64,000 nt of DNA from NCBI GenBank assembly GCA_903875575.1, contig CAIQWJ010000065.1:41806-105805 (forward strand). Reading direction: 5' to 3'. Every line of letters begins with the position of its first letter. The first letter of the stretch is position 1. This stretch comes from an uncultured Acidobacteriia bacterium. Lineage in GTDB: Bacteria > Acidobacteriota > Terriglobia > Bryobacterales > Bryobacteraceae. The position numbers and the translations under genes are program-made. Shown here piece by piece: positions 26,638 to 38,000 of this stretch. Below the pieces are notes generated by a model. The model worked only from the letters and a program-made list of their open reading frames with translations. It was not told the origin of the DNA and searched no databases.

Positions 26638-28716
26638 TCAGAATTGGAGTAGTGCAGCGACCTGTTTCGCCCGGGTTAGAGCTACATAGGCAAGTTTCCG
26701 GTTGTGGTCGGCGTCGTCGCCTTCGAGAGCCGACTTTTGCGCGATCACCAGTACCTGATCAAACTCCAGACCCTTCGCGCGATGCATCGTAGCGAAGCGC
26801 AGTTTTGTGGAATCGTGAGGGTCCTTCTCGTTTGCTTCGATGGTGTGGGTTGCCACACCAAGAGACTGGAAGTGCTTCCGAATCTGATCACGAAGCGATT
26901 TGTTCGGCGCGATCACACAAGTCGTATATCCATCCTTCGCCTTTCCTTTAATGACATCATCAAGAAGCTCGGCGGAACGGGCGAGCACAGCTTCCAGAGA
27001 AGGCAGGATCTCGATAGTCGGCTGCGAACCGTGTGACAGGGACTTGTACTTCCGGATCTCGTCGTGCCCGTCGTCCAAGTCATCAACGGTGCAATGTTCC
27101 AGCAGCGCCACGGCCGCTTTCCGGATCTCTTCCGTGGTGCGGTAGTTGAGGTAGAGTTTTCGTGCCCGCCCCCGAATGTCGATACCGCAACGACTCATGG
27201 CCGCCCGATTCTTCTTGTAGATGCGCTGGTGACCATCCCCAACGAAGAACAAATCGTTTGGACCGACAGGCACGATTGCCCGCAACAACCGCAACGCCTG
27301 CGAACTGAAATCCTGCGTTTCATCGACAACGACGGCGGAGTATTTACCCGCGTCGGCGCCTTTGCTGATCAGTGCGGCAGCATCGCGATAGGCATCATCG
27401 ACTTCCTTCAATTTCCGGCTGGCCAGTTGTGCGCGGTACTCCTCAAAAACAGCCCATACGGCATCACGCTTGGCTCGGGTTAGCACCACCCCGCGGCCTG
27501 TCCGCTTCGCGCTGCGGTATTCATCTCTCGTCATAATTCCCTGGTTGAGAATCACGTCTTCCCACTCTTGCTCGTAAAACTTCTCATCCAGTCCCAGCGA
27601 CGATGGAGACAGTGTAAGCGCGCGTTGCCAGGCATCCAGCGCTTCCTCTTGCCGGCCATAGACGATGCGATGCTCGTATCGCTGGCTGCGAAGGAACGCA
27701 TACACCCAGGCATCCAGGTTCACAACTTCAATCTTCTTCAGTAGTTCGGCGCTGCATATGGTTCGCAGGTTTTCTAGAATGTCTATCGCAAGGTTCTTCG
27801 TGAACGTCGTGAAGAGCACTTTTTGCCCTTCTGCCGTAGCGTTTTCAGCCAGCCATTTTGCCCGGTGCATGGCGAGTACAGTCTTTCCCGTGCCCGCGCC
27901 TCCAAGGACCCGCATGGAACCACTCCGATTCCCGACCGCCAGTTTTCGCTGCAGTGGATGCAGAAATACGCGCCACTGCGCCAGCGGGGAGTTCATGACC
28001 GCTGTCAATTCCTCGTCGTTATCTACAACAAAGAATCGCGATTGTGTCTCGGCCTTCGTCAATGCAGCAGCGAAGTCGGCGGTGTCGACAACCTGATCAA
28101 CGCGAGTTTCCCGCGACTGGAGGATCTGGTTCAGAGTCTCCCCTGCCGCTACCAGGAAAAGCCCTTCGTAAGCCTCGACGGGCAAGATTCCCTGAATTCG
28201 GTCAAGGTCTTCTTCTGCCTGAAGGCCACGCACTCGCGGAATCAACTCCTCCGGCACGCCGAGACTCAGAAGTTCTTTATTGGAAAGGAAATCGTAGAAG
28301 CCCGGTGCCTCGGGTGTCTTTGCGGCGGCGACGGTCGCTGCGTTCTGAGCGGCTGGGGATTCCGACCGTTCCTCGACATGCACCACCTGCATGGCGCCGG
28401 TTACCGGATTGATTTCCACCTTCCGGCCCTCGGCCCAGCGATACGCCGCATCGTGATGATCCACGTACATCAGGACAAAGACATTTTCATCAGGCGAACG
28501 AAAGACAATGCCCCGGTAGTCCTGATCAATTCGCACCGATCGCAGGTTACTGTCCCGCGCGCTGCGGATCTTCTCGTAATTAATGCTCGATGAAGTTGGA
28601 TCGGCCTGAAATCGGATCGCCCACTTCATTACCTTGCTGTGAACAGCGGGAGGCAAGCTGAGCAGATTCGCAAAAAACTCCTGACTAAAGGCCACAGTTG
28701 TCTTGATCGCCGTCAT
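26638..28716 (-). CDS. UvrD-like SF1 helicase with RelE-like N-terminal domain (defence operon)
   Basis: A 692-aa protein. Residues 1-100 resemble a RelE/ParE toxin fold (LPPAVHSKVMKW, NLRSVRIDQDYRGIVF, YVDHHDAAYRWA). Residues from about 260 form a UvrD-type helicase: Walker A GGAGTGKT (about 272-280), DExx motif VVVDETQDFSSQ (about 465), motif VI YVALTRAKQ at the very C-terminus. It is the last gene of the leftward defence operon, overlapping the giant helicase gene by 4 bp (ATGA). The RelE-like part may bind RNA, DNA or the ribosome; activity as a toxin is not shown by sequence. Confidence 0.85.
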   Translation of the reverse strand: MTAIKTTVAFSQEFFANLLSLPPAVHSKVMKWAIRFQADPTSSSINYEKIRSARDSNLRSVRIDQDYRGIVFRSPDENVFVLMYVDHHDAAYRWAEGRKVEINPVTGAMQVVHVEERSESPAAQNAATVAAAKTPEAPGFYDFLSNKELLSLGVPEELIPRVRGLQAEEDLDRIQGILPVEAYEGLFLVAAGETLNQILQSRETRVDQVVDTADFAAALTKAETQSRFFVVDNDEELTAVMNSPLAQWRVFLHPLQRKLAVGNRSGSMRVLGGAGTGKTVLAMHRAKWLAENATAEGQKVLFTTFTKNLAIDILENLRTICSAELLKKIEVVNLDAWVYAFLRSQRYEHRIVYGRQEEALDAWQRALTLSPSSLGLDEKFYEQEWEDVILNQGIMTRDEYRSAKRTGRGVVLTRAKRDAVWAVFEEYRAQLASRKLKEVDDAYRDAAALISKGADAGKYSAVVVDETQDFSSQALRLLRAIVPVGPNDLFFVGDGHQRIYKKNRAAMSRCGIDIRGRARKLYLNYRTTEEIRKAAVALLEHCTVDDLDDGHDEIRKYKSLSHGSQPTIEILPSLEAVLARSAELLDDVIKGKAKDGYTTCVIAPNKSLRDQIRKHFQSLGVATHTIEANEKDPHDSTKLRFATMHRAKGLEFDQVLVIAQKSALEGDDADHNRKLAYVALTRAKQVAALLQF

Positions 28717-31700
28717 GATTTACTCTCCAAGCCTAACCGCTCCAACACACGGGCATGCCAATCGCCCTCCGCGACAACAACGTCCCAACCCAGCGATCTC
28801 CAGGTGTCTTCGTATTCGCGTTGGGAATCAACGAGCACCACCAACTGTCTTTCGACCCAGGCGAGCTCGGCTTCCGCCAAAACGCTGCCGTCGGCACCCG
28901 GATGTTCATAGCCGACCCGTGGGGGTGGGGCAGATGCTTCAGCCAGTTTTCCAGCACCGCTTCGGACGGTTTCAACCACGGAATTAAGCACTTCAATCCA
29001 AACCGCGCCGGCCGCGGACTGTTGTGCACCGGATGTGGCACCCGATCCATCCGCTGGCACCAGCGTGTCATAGTCGTGGCCATCAATACCTCGCCGGGTC
29101 ACCAGAAGCACCCCAGGCAACGACTGCAGGGTGTTGTACAGCCAGACCCACCGCCGCCATGCAAGCTGAACGTCTTTATCGGGCAAATCCCCCACAGCGT
29201 CGTTATGCATCACCAGCCCGGGGGCCAGTTTCGCACTGGGGTTACCCGGGAACCAATAGCGGACCACGGGGATGGTGCCGTCCTTGCTCCCTGCCGCCAG
29301 TGACGGAGTCGGCTTCTCCTGCATCCAATCCGGCAACTGGTTCCAGACCTCTTCCATTTCGCCGAGGAGGCGCTGATACTCAGGGGTTTTAGGATCTTCC
29401 AGAAGGAGGAACATCAACCATCTCCCGTTTTTCCGCAATTCGTCCGCTATGGGGTCGCCATTAGCTCCATCTTTCAGTGCAAGAAGACGGACCAATTGCA
29501 CAACGGCATTCTCGACAAATGCCTTTGGCCGCTGTTCCATGGGAGTGCCCTTCGCCCTCTCGCCAGAATTGCGATTGATGCTGACGAGCGGCGATTCGAG
29601 ATCTGTCTTTAGTTCGGCCTCCAGCGCCGCCTTCACGTCGTTGTGAGTAACGGTCCAGACCCAGTACTTGCCACTCATAACGATCGCGCTGCGCTTGGCC
29701 GCATCAGTACGTATGCTGTTGCGGTGATAGCTCCATCCATCACAAAACACCGCGATCGGGCGCCGTCCACTTCCGGATTTCACTGGCCTGAGCACAAAGT
29801 CGGGTCGGCTTGCCACCGCTACGCCATCGTCCTGGCCAAGATCCACCTGAGGCTCAATCCAATAGCGCTGCGAATCGACTTCGAGCAGGTAGCCCGATTT
29901 GCTGTTCACTACTTCCTGAACGAGTCTGACCTTGGGCATTCCGTTGGCCTTGTTCAACTTCGACAGGCTTTCGAGGAACGTTCGCTCCAGCACCGAATCA
30001 AAATTCGGATTGATGTAGATGTCGGAGATCGTCGGTACCTTCTCCATGTGATCGAGCGAGGCAACAAGCTCCTCCAGAACCTGCTTAGCGCGCTCGCGCG
30101 AGACGAGTTCCATCATTCGCCCGAGACGATATTGGTAAAGACAGCGATAGCAGCCGTCTTTCTCGGGGTCCTTATTGCAAGAGCACTCGTTCAGTGACTG
30201 TAATGCCAGTCGCAGAACGTCGCAGAGCGTACCGGCGTCCTGCGCCAGCAACTGATGAAGATACCCGGTTCCGCCGGGGACAGAGTCATAGAGAACCACG
30301 TATTGCCGCCGCGAGCCGCCATCTTTGCCCGGTTCATCCTGAGGCTGTAACCGCAGGTGATCTACCCGGCCACCAAAGCGCTTTTTTAAACCCAACTGAA
30401 GCGCAGCCATGAACGACTGAATAACGGACTCGTCGACGCCAGCTCTCGTGTATGGCACCAGAATTCGCAGCGCTTCAGAGGTGAACTCCCGGTATAGGTA
30501 GAGACAATCGACAATGCTGTCGGGGTCCTCAGCATCCCTCTTTTCGCATTCATAGGCGTGCAGCTGTTTGGGCGCATCTTTCTGCGATCGTTTCGGTGGT
30601 TTCTGAACTTTGCCGCAGAGGCGGCACAGTTGAAAGCCCGGACGTCCCGATTCCCTGTCGGAAACCTTAAACGCATCGCCCCCCTTCCCAAGCTCACCGA
30701 AATTTATGTCGCGGAAGACAGCCCGTGAAATGAACTCAAAGCCGAAAGGCAGATGGTCGGACTTCAAACGCCATGCGGCTCTCACGTCCTTGGCGTCGAA
30801 CTCGGCCAGTAGCTGACGCACATAGAAGCGCGGCTCGCGATCCTCGGCACTGTCATCAATCCGCACTTTCGTGTCGTCGCTGTTCGCGATCGCCTGACGG
30901 AATCGAAGCAGTTGTCTTTTCTGGCCAACCTCCTGCCACGCTGCGCTCTCACACTTCGGACATCCTGTGTGGTGGTCTCCGGCCAGTTCAAGATTTTCCA
31001 TGTGGCTGCAGTTCGGGCACATACGCCACCACTGCAGCTTCGACATGGACATATTGATCTGGTCGACTTCAACACGCCGCTGATTCGCGTAAAAGCGATT
31101 CTCCGGCGCAAACTCCGAAAGGGCGGACGCGGCGGGCCGCTCGTACTTAAATGTCTTGGGGGTTACATAATTCTTGCTTCCCCCGTCATCGCTTCCGGCC
31201 CGCCGCCATAAAATTGACTTGAGTTCCACCCCGGCTTCGGGAAACGCGTAATTAGGAATCAGACCTGCATCCGTCAGTGTTTCGAGCAGATCGCGGGAGT
31301 TGATCTCTCTGGCCAATTCCAGAGCCTTATTCCTCTCCCTATCCAGTTCCTCAATCTCATGCTTTGTGGCTTCGTCCTGTGGCTTCGTCCGGAGAGCCGC
31401 CAGACGGGATTTCAATTGCTCCGCCTTCTTCCGGTAACTCCTGCGCTCAATGGACAGTTCTTCGAGGACCTTGGTCATTCGTTGCCGCAGCCCATCCGCC
31501 TCTTCCGTGCCCTGCATCGCATCTCGTAAGCGATTCCGCACCGCCTCGTCGATATCATCAGCCAACAGAGCCTGGAAGCCTCCCAATAATTGCGGCTCAT
31601 TGCGGAGCACGAAATCCAGAAACGTGTTGGGAAACTTCTTCGCATCCCGGTTCTCAAAAGCATCGAGAGCTGCGGATGTTTTTTCAGGGAGAGCTTCGGT

Positions 31701-34700
31701 GGAGATCCCGCTTCCGACCCAGGCATCCATGCAGAAGGCAAACAACTGCCGGCGAAGTACCTCCGCTGCCCGCAGAAAGATTCCGGGCGGTTCCACGTCA
31801 CCGGCCAGCATCTCCTCTGTCTCTTCATAAAAATAGAGATCGTGCGGACTGTTGCCTTCAGCCAGAGTCGTAGTGACTGAATTACCGTCACGACGCCCGG
31901 CGCGGCCGACACGCTGCAAATAGCTCGCCTGGTTGGGTGGGACGGAGCACAACATCACCGCCGAAAGATCACCGATGTCGACACCCATCTCCAGCGTCGG
32001 CGTCGCCGACAAGAGGTTCTCATACCAGGGTTCCGGGTTCCGCGCCTTGAATCGTATTTCGAGCTGCTCGCGCTCTTTTCGCTCTAACAGCCCGGTGTGC
32101 TCAGCGGCAATCACCCTTCGCAGATCGCGTCTGGAGAAATCCTGCGCCAGCCAGTTGCCCGCTTCAGAGACCTCCTCGTAACGTTCCTGCAAGGCATCCA
32201 GACACGGGATACCTCGCAATTTCTCCGCGAGTTCCCTCGGAATCGTCAAGCGTCGTTTTCCCTGAGGTGCTATCAGTTGCACCACGTCGCTGTGGAGGTA
32301 GAGACGCTCCGGGTTGAGGCCCACAGCATCTCCGTTGTGCCCAGTGTGAATCAGGAGTACACCCTCGGCCGCCAGTTCCCTGATGGCGGTTCGATAAAGC
32401 GCCTCTTCGATACCGGGTGCCAGCAGCGAGAATCGGCTCAGATGCGCCTGCGCCCATTGCGCATACCATGATTTCCGCGGCGGAATTGTCAGTCTGTCGA
32501 AATACTTGTGTGTTCCGAGGGAGAGAAACAGCGGATGCGGCGTCCTCTCGCCCATCGGCGGAAGCCACTCTTTGCGCCCGCCACCCTCGATGAACCGGAA
32601 TATGTCCGCATCAACCAGATAATTCTTCAATTCCGGGTGCATCACCGCTCCACGCTTGCGGAGGTGGTGCAGGAATCCCCACAGCCACTGGAAGAGGCAC
32701 GTTTCGTCCAAACCGCGCAGCCCGTATTCCTCGTGGAACTGCGGCATGAGCCGGTGAGCCACTACCTCGACCGCCGCCGGGTCCGGCGCCAGAGTCGCCT
32801 TCCCCAGTTTTTCCAGATTGCGCCCCCGGCGCCAATAAGTGAACTCGGCGTAAGCCTGCCATCCCAGTCGCCGCTCTACCCGCTCCGGCAACCGGCTGCT
32901 CGCCGGAAGGACGCCTTTGGCGGTCAATTCTTCCGCCCAGTCGTGCTGCCAGGTCATGTTCGGACCCAGAAACTCAACGACGAACCGCTCACGGCTCATA
33001 CACAGCGGAGATTCCGGATCACGGTACAGCACCGGAAACTTGCGGAGAAACTTACTCCACACGATCGGTTTGTTGGCTAATACGTCCACCGCCTTCGCCA
33101 TCGCCGTCCGGACGCCGTTTAAATAAGTTCTCGCGCCGAAGAAACCGGCGCGGTGCGCAGCGTCCTGTACGGAATCGGAAAATGCGATCAGCTTCTTGTC
33201 GTCATTGAACGGGCTTGCCCATGTCTGCTCCACAATCTGGGAGCCCAGCGTTGCACTCCGGGCACCGAGCAGGATCTGGCGGTCGTCCGCGCCGCAGGCG
33301 GGGCAGGTTTTATCGTGCCAGACGAAAGTCTTGTTGCCGGAATGGGAAACATGCGTACCTGTGACGAAAAAGACAGAGACCAGCTCTGGTGCACCACAAG
33401 CACCACATTCGGCACCCTTGGGCTGCAAATTGCCGCAGTTCGTGCAGACATGCAAGGGACTTCCTTCAACCTGAGGCTGCGCAAAGCGCCCCGCTGGGTA
33501 CATCCGTGCAGTTTCGCTATCCCCCCGAAACCAGGTATTGTAAATCTCGTCCAGCTGATCTCTTAGCCGTTGACTTCCTGCCGGCAACCGGGCCAGCCAG
33601 CCTGTCGTCAGACACTCGGTGCACTGGATGAGTGGCAGGTAGATCCCGTCTCTGCTAGCCTTCAGTTCCGATGCGGCGCGAAGTTCCACTCTTTCGCGCG
33701 TTGCCGACACACGGGCCACCATCCGGCGCAGCTCACGCATCCATACCTGAACGCGTACCGTAACCAGCGGATGACCAGAACCATCCGGGTCCCGTGCCCA
33801 CGCCACCAGCGTTAGCAGAGCGTCCAAAACCTGCCGGGCGTGCGCGCGAGCTGCCTCAGGAAGAGGTCTCTGCATCTGTTCCTGCAGTTGCGTGTACTCG
33901 CCGACCCCACCCTTTAACAGTTTCAGCAGGTTCACAAACAGCAGGTGCCGTTTGAGCATCTCGCCGAGTTGCGCGCGCCAAACGGGGTTCCGCACATCGG
34001 CCGGCGGTTGCGCATCCGCGAAGAACACGCTGTACCATCCCGCAACCGCTTCTTCCTGAGTTGAGTAGTTACCCGGACCGAGCCGCTCCACCAGATCCGG
34101 GCGGGATTGAAGCACATGCTCAATGGGCGACTCCCCCAGAAATTCGGCCGGGGTACATCGGGTCTCGGTGATCACCGAGCTTTCTTCGAACGCAACAGAA
34201 AACACCTGTCTGGCATACTCGCGGAGCGGGGCGGTATCGGCCGAGGAACCCAGAGTTGCCGAAGTTCCTACGCAGATCAGACGCCCGTCCGGGGTCTGTA
34301 GTCTCGAGCGCAAGCGCCGCAGAAGCAGCGCCAGATCTGTGCCCTGGGCGCCATCGAACGTGTGTAGCTCGTCCACGACAACATAGCGAAGAGTTTCCGG
34401 CTGATTCTTCTTCCAGAGTTGCCGATCTTTGGGCCGCATCAGCAGGTAATCCAGCATTTTGTAGTTGGTCAGAAGGACGTCGGGCGGGTTCTGCCGCATG
34501 GCTTCGCGGTCGGTGATAACCGTATCCGGTCCCATGACCATCCCGCTACCCGCCGCTCCGTTTTGTCCGCCCACGAAAAGTCCAACCCTTAAGCCGGCGA
34601 AGGCGGGTGTGGTTGCAATGGTCTGTGCAAACCGACGAGCCTGATCGGAGGCGAGTGCGTTCATCGGATAAATCACTAGGGCCTTGATACCCGCTTCACC

Positions 34701-35069
34701 GACCTTGCGCGCCCGTATACAGTGGTCGAGAACCGGATATAGGAAACACTCTGTCTTGCCGCTTCCGGTTCCTGTCGCCACCAGGGTGTGGGCCGCCTGC
34801 CGGTCGCTGCAGAGCCGATTCCATGCCGCCTCCTGGTGCGTGTAGCCAGGATTCGGCAGGGTGAAGCGCGGAGCGAAGAAAGTCCTGCCCGTGGTTCCGG
34901 TACGGTAAGGCAAACCGACTTGGAGGTATGGCCCTTTCACCCAGCGAGAACCATCCTCCACGAACCGGCTCATCAGTCCATGGAAGAAAGAATCCGACGG
35001 TTCGAATCCGGTGATGAGGAACTGCCGAAGGCCGTTCTGGATGTCGAGCGCGACCAGAGAAGGAAGCAT
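28713..35069 (-). CDS. Giant DUF1998 helicase (DruE-like; DrmA/DrmB-like)
   Basis: A 2118-aa protein. SF2 motifs: Walker A G100TGSGKT106, DELH near 230 (VVDELHTFDGAQGTDL), VGTSATLG, and motif VI YLQRVGRAGRR near 1051. Cys pairs form zinc ribbons (CTNCGNLQPKGAECGACGAP; CPACGADD; CPNCSHMENL with CPKCES). A DUF1998 domain spans about 1470-1650 (VPGGTGYLHQLL, DGCYRCLYQYRLGR). After it comes a nuclease-like region (PDFVLRPV, then AVFCDGWSYHRN, about 1715-1760) and a second such segment at the C-terminus. Size and layout match DruE of Druantia, while DISARM splits these parts between DrmA and DrmB. It starts 3 bp after the methyltransferase stop. Confidence 0.87.
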   Translation of the reverse strand: MLPSLVALDIQNGLRQFLITGFEPSDSFFHGLMSRFVEDGSRWVKGPYLQVGLPYRTGTTGRTFFAPRFTLPNPGYTHQEAAWNRLCSDRQAAHTLVATGTGSGKTECFLYPVLDHCIRARKVGEAGIKALVIYPMNALASDQARRFAQTIATTPAFAGLRVGLFVGGQNGAAGSGMVMGPDTVITDREAMRQNPPDVLLTNYKMLDYLLMRPKDRQLWKKNQPETLRYVVVDELHTFDGAQGTDLALLLRRLRSRLQTPDGRLICVGTSATLGSSADTAPLREYARQVFSVAFEESSVITETRCTPAEFLGESPIEHVLQSRPDLVERLGPGNYSTQEEAVAGWYSVFFADAQPPADVRNPVWRAQLGEMLKRHLLFVNLLKLLKGGVGEYTQLQEQMQRPLPEAARAHARQVLDALLTLVAWARDPDGSGHPLVTVRVQVWMRELRRMVARVSATRERVELRAASELKASRDGIYLPLIQCTECLTTGWLARLPAGSQRLRDQLDEIYNTWFRGDSETARMYPAGRFAQPQVEGSPLHVCTNCGNLQPKGAECGACGAPELVSVFFVTGTHVSHSGNKTFVWHDKTCPACGADDRQILLGARSATLGSQIVEQTWASPFNDDKKLIAFSDSVQDAAHRAGFFGARTYLNGVRTAMAKAVDVLANKPIVWSKFLRKFPVLYRDPESPLCMSRERFVVEFLGPNMTWQHDWAEELTAKGVLPASSRLPERVERRLGWQAYAEFTYWRRGRNLEKLGKATLAPDPAAVEVVAHRLMPQFHEEYGLRGLDETCLFQWLWGFLHHLRKRGAVMHPELKNYLVDADIFRFIEGGGRKEWLPPMGERTPHPLFLSLGTHKYFDRLTIPPRKSWYAQWAQAHLSRFSLLAPGIEEALYRTAIRELAAEGVLLIHTGHNGDAVGLNPERLYLHSDVVQLIAPQGKRRLTIPRELAEKLRGIPCLDALQERYEEVSEAGNWLAQDFSRRDLRRVIAAEHTGLLERKEREQLEIRFKARNPEPWYENLLSATPTLEMGVDIGDLSAVMLCSVPPNQASYLQRVGRAGRRDGNSVTTTLAEGNSPHDLYFYEETEEMLAGDVEPPGIFLRAAEVLRRQLFAFCMDAWVGSGISTEALPEKTSAALDAFENRDAKKFPNTFLDFVLRNEPQLLGGFQALLADDIDEAVRNRLRDAMQGTEEADGLRQRMTKVLEELSIERRSYRKKAEQLKSRLAALRTKPQDEATKHEIEELDRERNKALELAREINSRDLLETLTDAGLIPNYAFPEAGVELKSILWRRAGSDDGGSKNYVTPKTFKYERPAASALSEFAPENRFYANQRRVEVDQINMSMSKLQWWRMCPNCSHMENLELAGDHHTGCPKCESAAWQEVGQKRQLLRFRQAIANSDDTKVRIDDSAEDREPRFYVRQLLAEFDAKDVRAAWRLKSDHLPFGFEFISRAVFRDINFGELGKGGDAFKVSDRESGRPGFQLCRLCGKVQKPPKRSQKDAPKQLHAYECEKRDAEDPDSIVDCLYLYREFTSEALRILVPYTRAGVDESVIQSFMAALQLGLKKRFGGRVDHLRLQPQDEPGKDGGSRRQYVVLYDSVPGGTGYLHQLLAQDAGTLCDVLRLALQSLNECSCNKDPEKDGCYRCLYQYRLGRMMELVSRERAKQVLEELVASLDHMEKVPTISDIYINPNFDSVLERTFLESLSKLNKANGMPKVRLVQEVVNSKSGYLLEVDSQRYWIEPQVDLGQDDGVAVASRPDFVLRPVKSGSGRRPIAVFCDGWSYHRNSIRTDAAKRSAIVMSGKYWVWTVTHNDVKAALEAELKTDLESPLVSINRNSGERAKGTPMEQRPKAFVENAVVQLVRLLALKDGANGDPIADELRKNGRWLMFLLLEDPKTPEYQRLLGEMEEVWNQLPDWMQEKPTPSLAAGSKDGTIPVVRYWFPGNPSAKLAPGLVMHNDAVGDLPDKDVQLAWRRWVWLYNTLQSLPGVLLVTRRGIDGHDYDTLVPADGSGATSGAQQSAAGAVWIEVLNSVVETVRSGAGKLAEASAPPPRVGYEHPGADGSVLAEAELAWVERQLVVLVDSQREYEDTWRSLGWDVVVAEGDWHARVLERLGLESKS

Positions 35070-35072
35070 GAC

Positions 35073-38000
35073 CTATTGCGCACCCCCGTTTTCCGACGCT
35101 GCGGCGAAGAACTCCCAGGCAATACGGTAGTCTTCTTCGCGATTGGCGGTACAGAATGGCGCTTCCCAGATACGCTCCCACTGGTGCGGCCCGTCTGGCA
35201 GAGTATCGTCGGTAACCGTCACCGAAACCAGCGTACCGGCGGGAACATCCTGAATATCCTCCCAGCCAATCCGTCCGCGTTGAATGCGACCGTTTGGAAA
35301 TGTCAGCGTGACCTCGGGGTGCTTCTTACCGGCCTTTCTTGGCAGTCCTACGCCCGGAAGCCCTTTGCTGGAAGTGAATATGATGCGTCCTTGGGTGTCG
35401 TACCAAGTGTCGCGTTCATATTGCTGCAGGACGGGAAACTGCACTCGATAAACGAGCAAAAGCTGATCCAAAGACAAACCAAGGCTTTGGGCAACCAAAA
35501 CATCGTTCTCAATCAGAGCCTTGCGCCGCACCAATGGGGTCCGCAGCGCTGCGTTCCGACTCCACGATGCCTTCTCCACAGCTGCACCTGGCGAATGTCG
35601 TGTGAGGACGTCTGTCCACAATTGACGCCAGTATGACCCTACACACACTAGAGAAAGAAGTCGGAGGTCCCGGCGTGGATCTCTATCCAGAAGAGGCATG
35701 AGCCTGAGTGTCGTTTCATAAACATCCGATCTGCCAGTCGACTTTACAAAAAAATCATAAATAACTGAGGCCGTCGACGAGGCAAAGTTAACCAAATCGT
35801 ACTCATCACGAAAGGTGAGTGACAGGACTGGGTGAATGTGCGCGACGGCAGGAGGAAACACCGCACTGAGTAACGTGCGCTCACCGCTCTGACTCAGCTG
35901 GCGACGAAATGCAAGGCGAAAGAAGTCCGTTACCGGTCGCCTTTCCCCGTATCCTGGTTCAGCCCATGGGACACGCGGGATATGACTAAGATAGGCAGCG
36001 CCGATCGCATTAGGGCGATAGTTCGTTCGAGGCAGGTAATCATCCGGGATCGATTCCAGATCAACACAGTCATACGCACGGTGTGTTTCGGAAACACGTT
36101 TAGGGGTCTGGTGAAATGGATTAGCAACGTAAAAATGTGGGCCCGAGACAATCCATTCTCCCGGCGATTGTACGAAGCCGGTTTCGCGCCTCGTGATCCC
36201 GTCTTGCTGCGCCTTGTTTTCGTCGAACATGTAGCTTGAATAGTACGAATCGCCCAAATCAGCCAGCCGGCGAGGGTAGTCGGCAAATTTTCGCAGCACA
36301 GAAAGCAATGCGCCTGCATGCAGGCATGGCAATCTAGCTTGATTTGTGGGCGTGCCTGGTTCGTCGTAAATGGCCGCGAACAACTGCAGTTCTTTTCTTG
36401 TGACCGAAATGATTCGATCTCGGTGACCACGAATCTCCCAATCATCTCGGTCAGTCTTGATGCCGGGCGCAGCGCCTAGACCGTCGCTGAGATAGCTGGA
36501 ATCGATTGTTGAAGGAAGAAATACATTTGAGCAGTTATCGAAGCATATAGACCCCACCGGGGACCCATAGATATTGATGCCAAATTTGTTGCGGTTACCT
36601 ATTGGGAAGAGCTTTTTTTCGTTTTGAAATTGAAAGTGAGCACGTAACCGACTGTAAAGGGCCTCGCGAAGCGGTCCGCCGTTAGTATCCTCATAGGGGC
36701 CTTCAGGATGAAGAAAGCCGCTTATGCCGGAAGCCTGCGCGATGCGCCACCCTACAGGTAAGAAACACTTGTATAAGTTGGCCTTCATGCCTACCAGCAG
36801 CGGGAAGTTTTGCACGGCATTGAGAAACGCCTGAGTTGCACCTGATTCCTCCAACTCGGACAGCCATGCTGATTGCAGCGTTGGGAAGTCTTTAAACGCT
36901 TGTACTCGAAGCAGATTCAAACCGGCAGCCGTGTTCTTGCGAATCGCGAAAAGTGGGTTTCTTTCGCCGAGTATGCCCGCTTCCTCCCATTCAACTTTGA
37001 GCCAAGGGGGATTTCCGAGAATTAGATCAAATCCACCCCGCTTGCGAAATATGTCAGCAAAGGTCAGTTCCCAGTGAAAAAAGCGCTTGGTCTCAGCGAT
37101 TCGTTCGACCAGCCCTATCTGCGGAAAGTGTCCGCGCAAGAGGTTGATTCGGAGATTGCCGAATCGATCATGGAGCCGTGGCCCAGATGGTTGATGCACA
37201 AGCAGCGCGGGCTGGACAGGTTCAGCGGGAGCAGGAGCCCTTGAAGGCACAGGGAAGGCGAAGGCAGCCTGTGGGTTTAGATCGACAATATTGCCGCGGA
37301 GAATAGCTGAAACGGCTTGCCACCAATCTTCGCGAGATGGTGGAGGGAGTTCCGATTCAACAGGCCAGAACCAGAGTGCGCACCAATAGTCAAAAACCAG
37401 CTTTAGGCGACGGTATGGTGTAGCTTCATCTTCGTCACGGTTCAAGAGCCCTTGTTGTCTGATCTGCTCCTTCGTATCGGTCCCCGTGGTGTTGGCAACT
37501 AAGGGAGAGTCGTCGGGCCAAACCGGCAAAGGGTCCTCTGTGCGCCTGCGGTCCCGAGCGAGCCATGCTGCATGCTCCTCCCAAAGATCATCAATAACCC
37601 CAGACAGCTCCTGCAGAAGTTTCACTTCGTGTGGTTCAAGCGGCTGGCAAAAGTTTTTTTGCCATATCTTGAGGCGGGCAAACTCGTTTGGGTAAAGGCT
37701 CTTTGCTGTTTTGTCCGAGTAGTTCGCCATCCCCGGATCGGGCAACAGAAAGTGATAGATTTCATCTGGGTGTCGATCCGTCTTCTGGGAATTCAGCCGG
37801 CGGGGAGCCTGCTCGTACCATTTAGGTTTAGCCTTTGGCCCGAGAAGGCTTGTCGAATAAACCTCCGGGCGGGCGCCAATGAGGCTGTTTCCGGCAAACA
37901 ACTGGTATCCGAACCAAGGCACGCGCGCCGGTCGTGGCGTGCCGTCGCTGTCCTGCTCTCCATAAATCGCATTGAGCCAAAGAGAAACTTCAGCCAGTTC

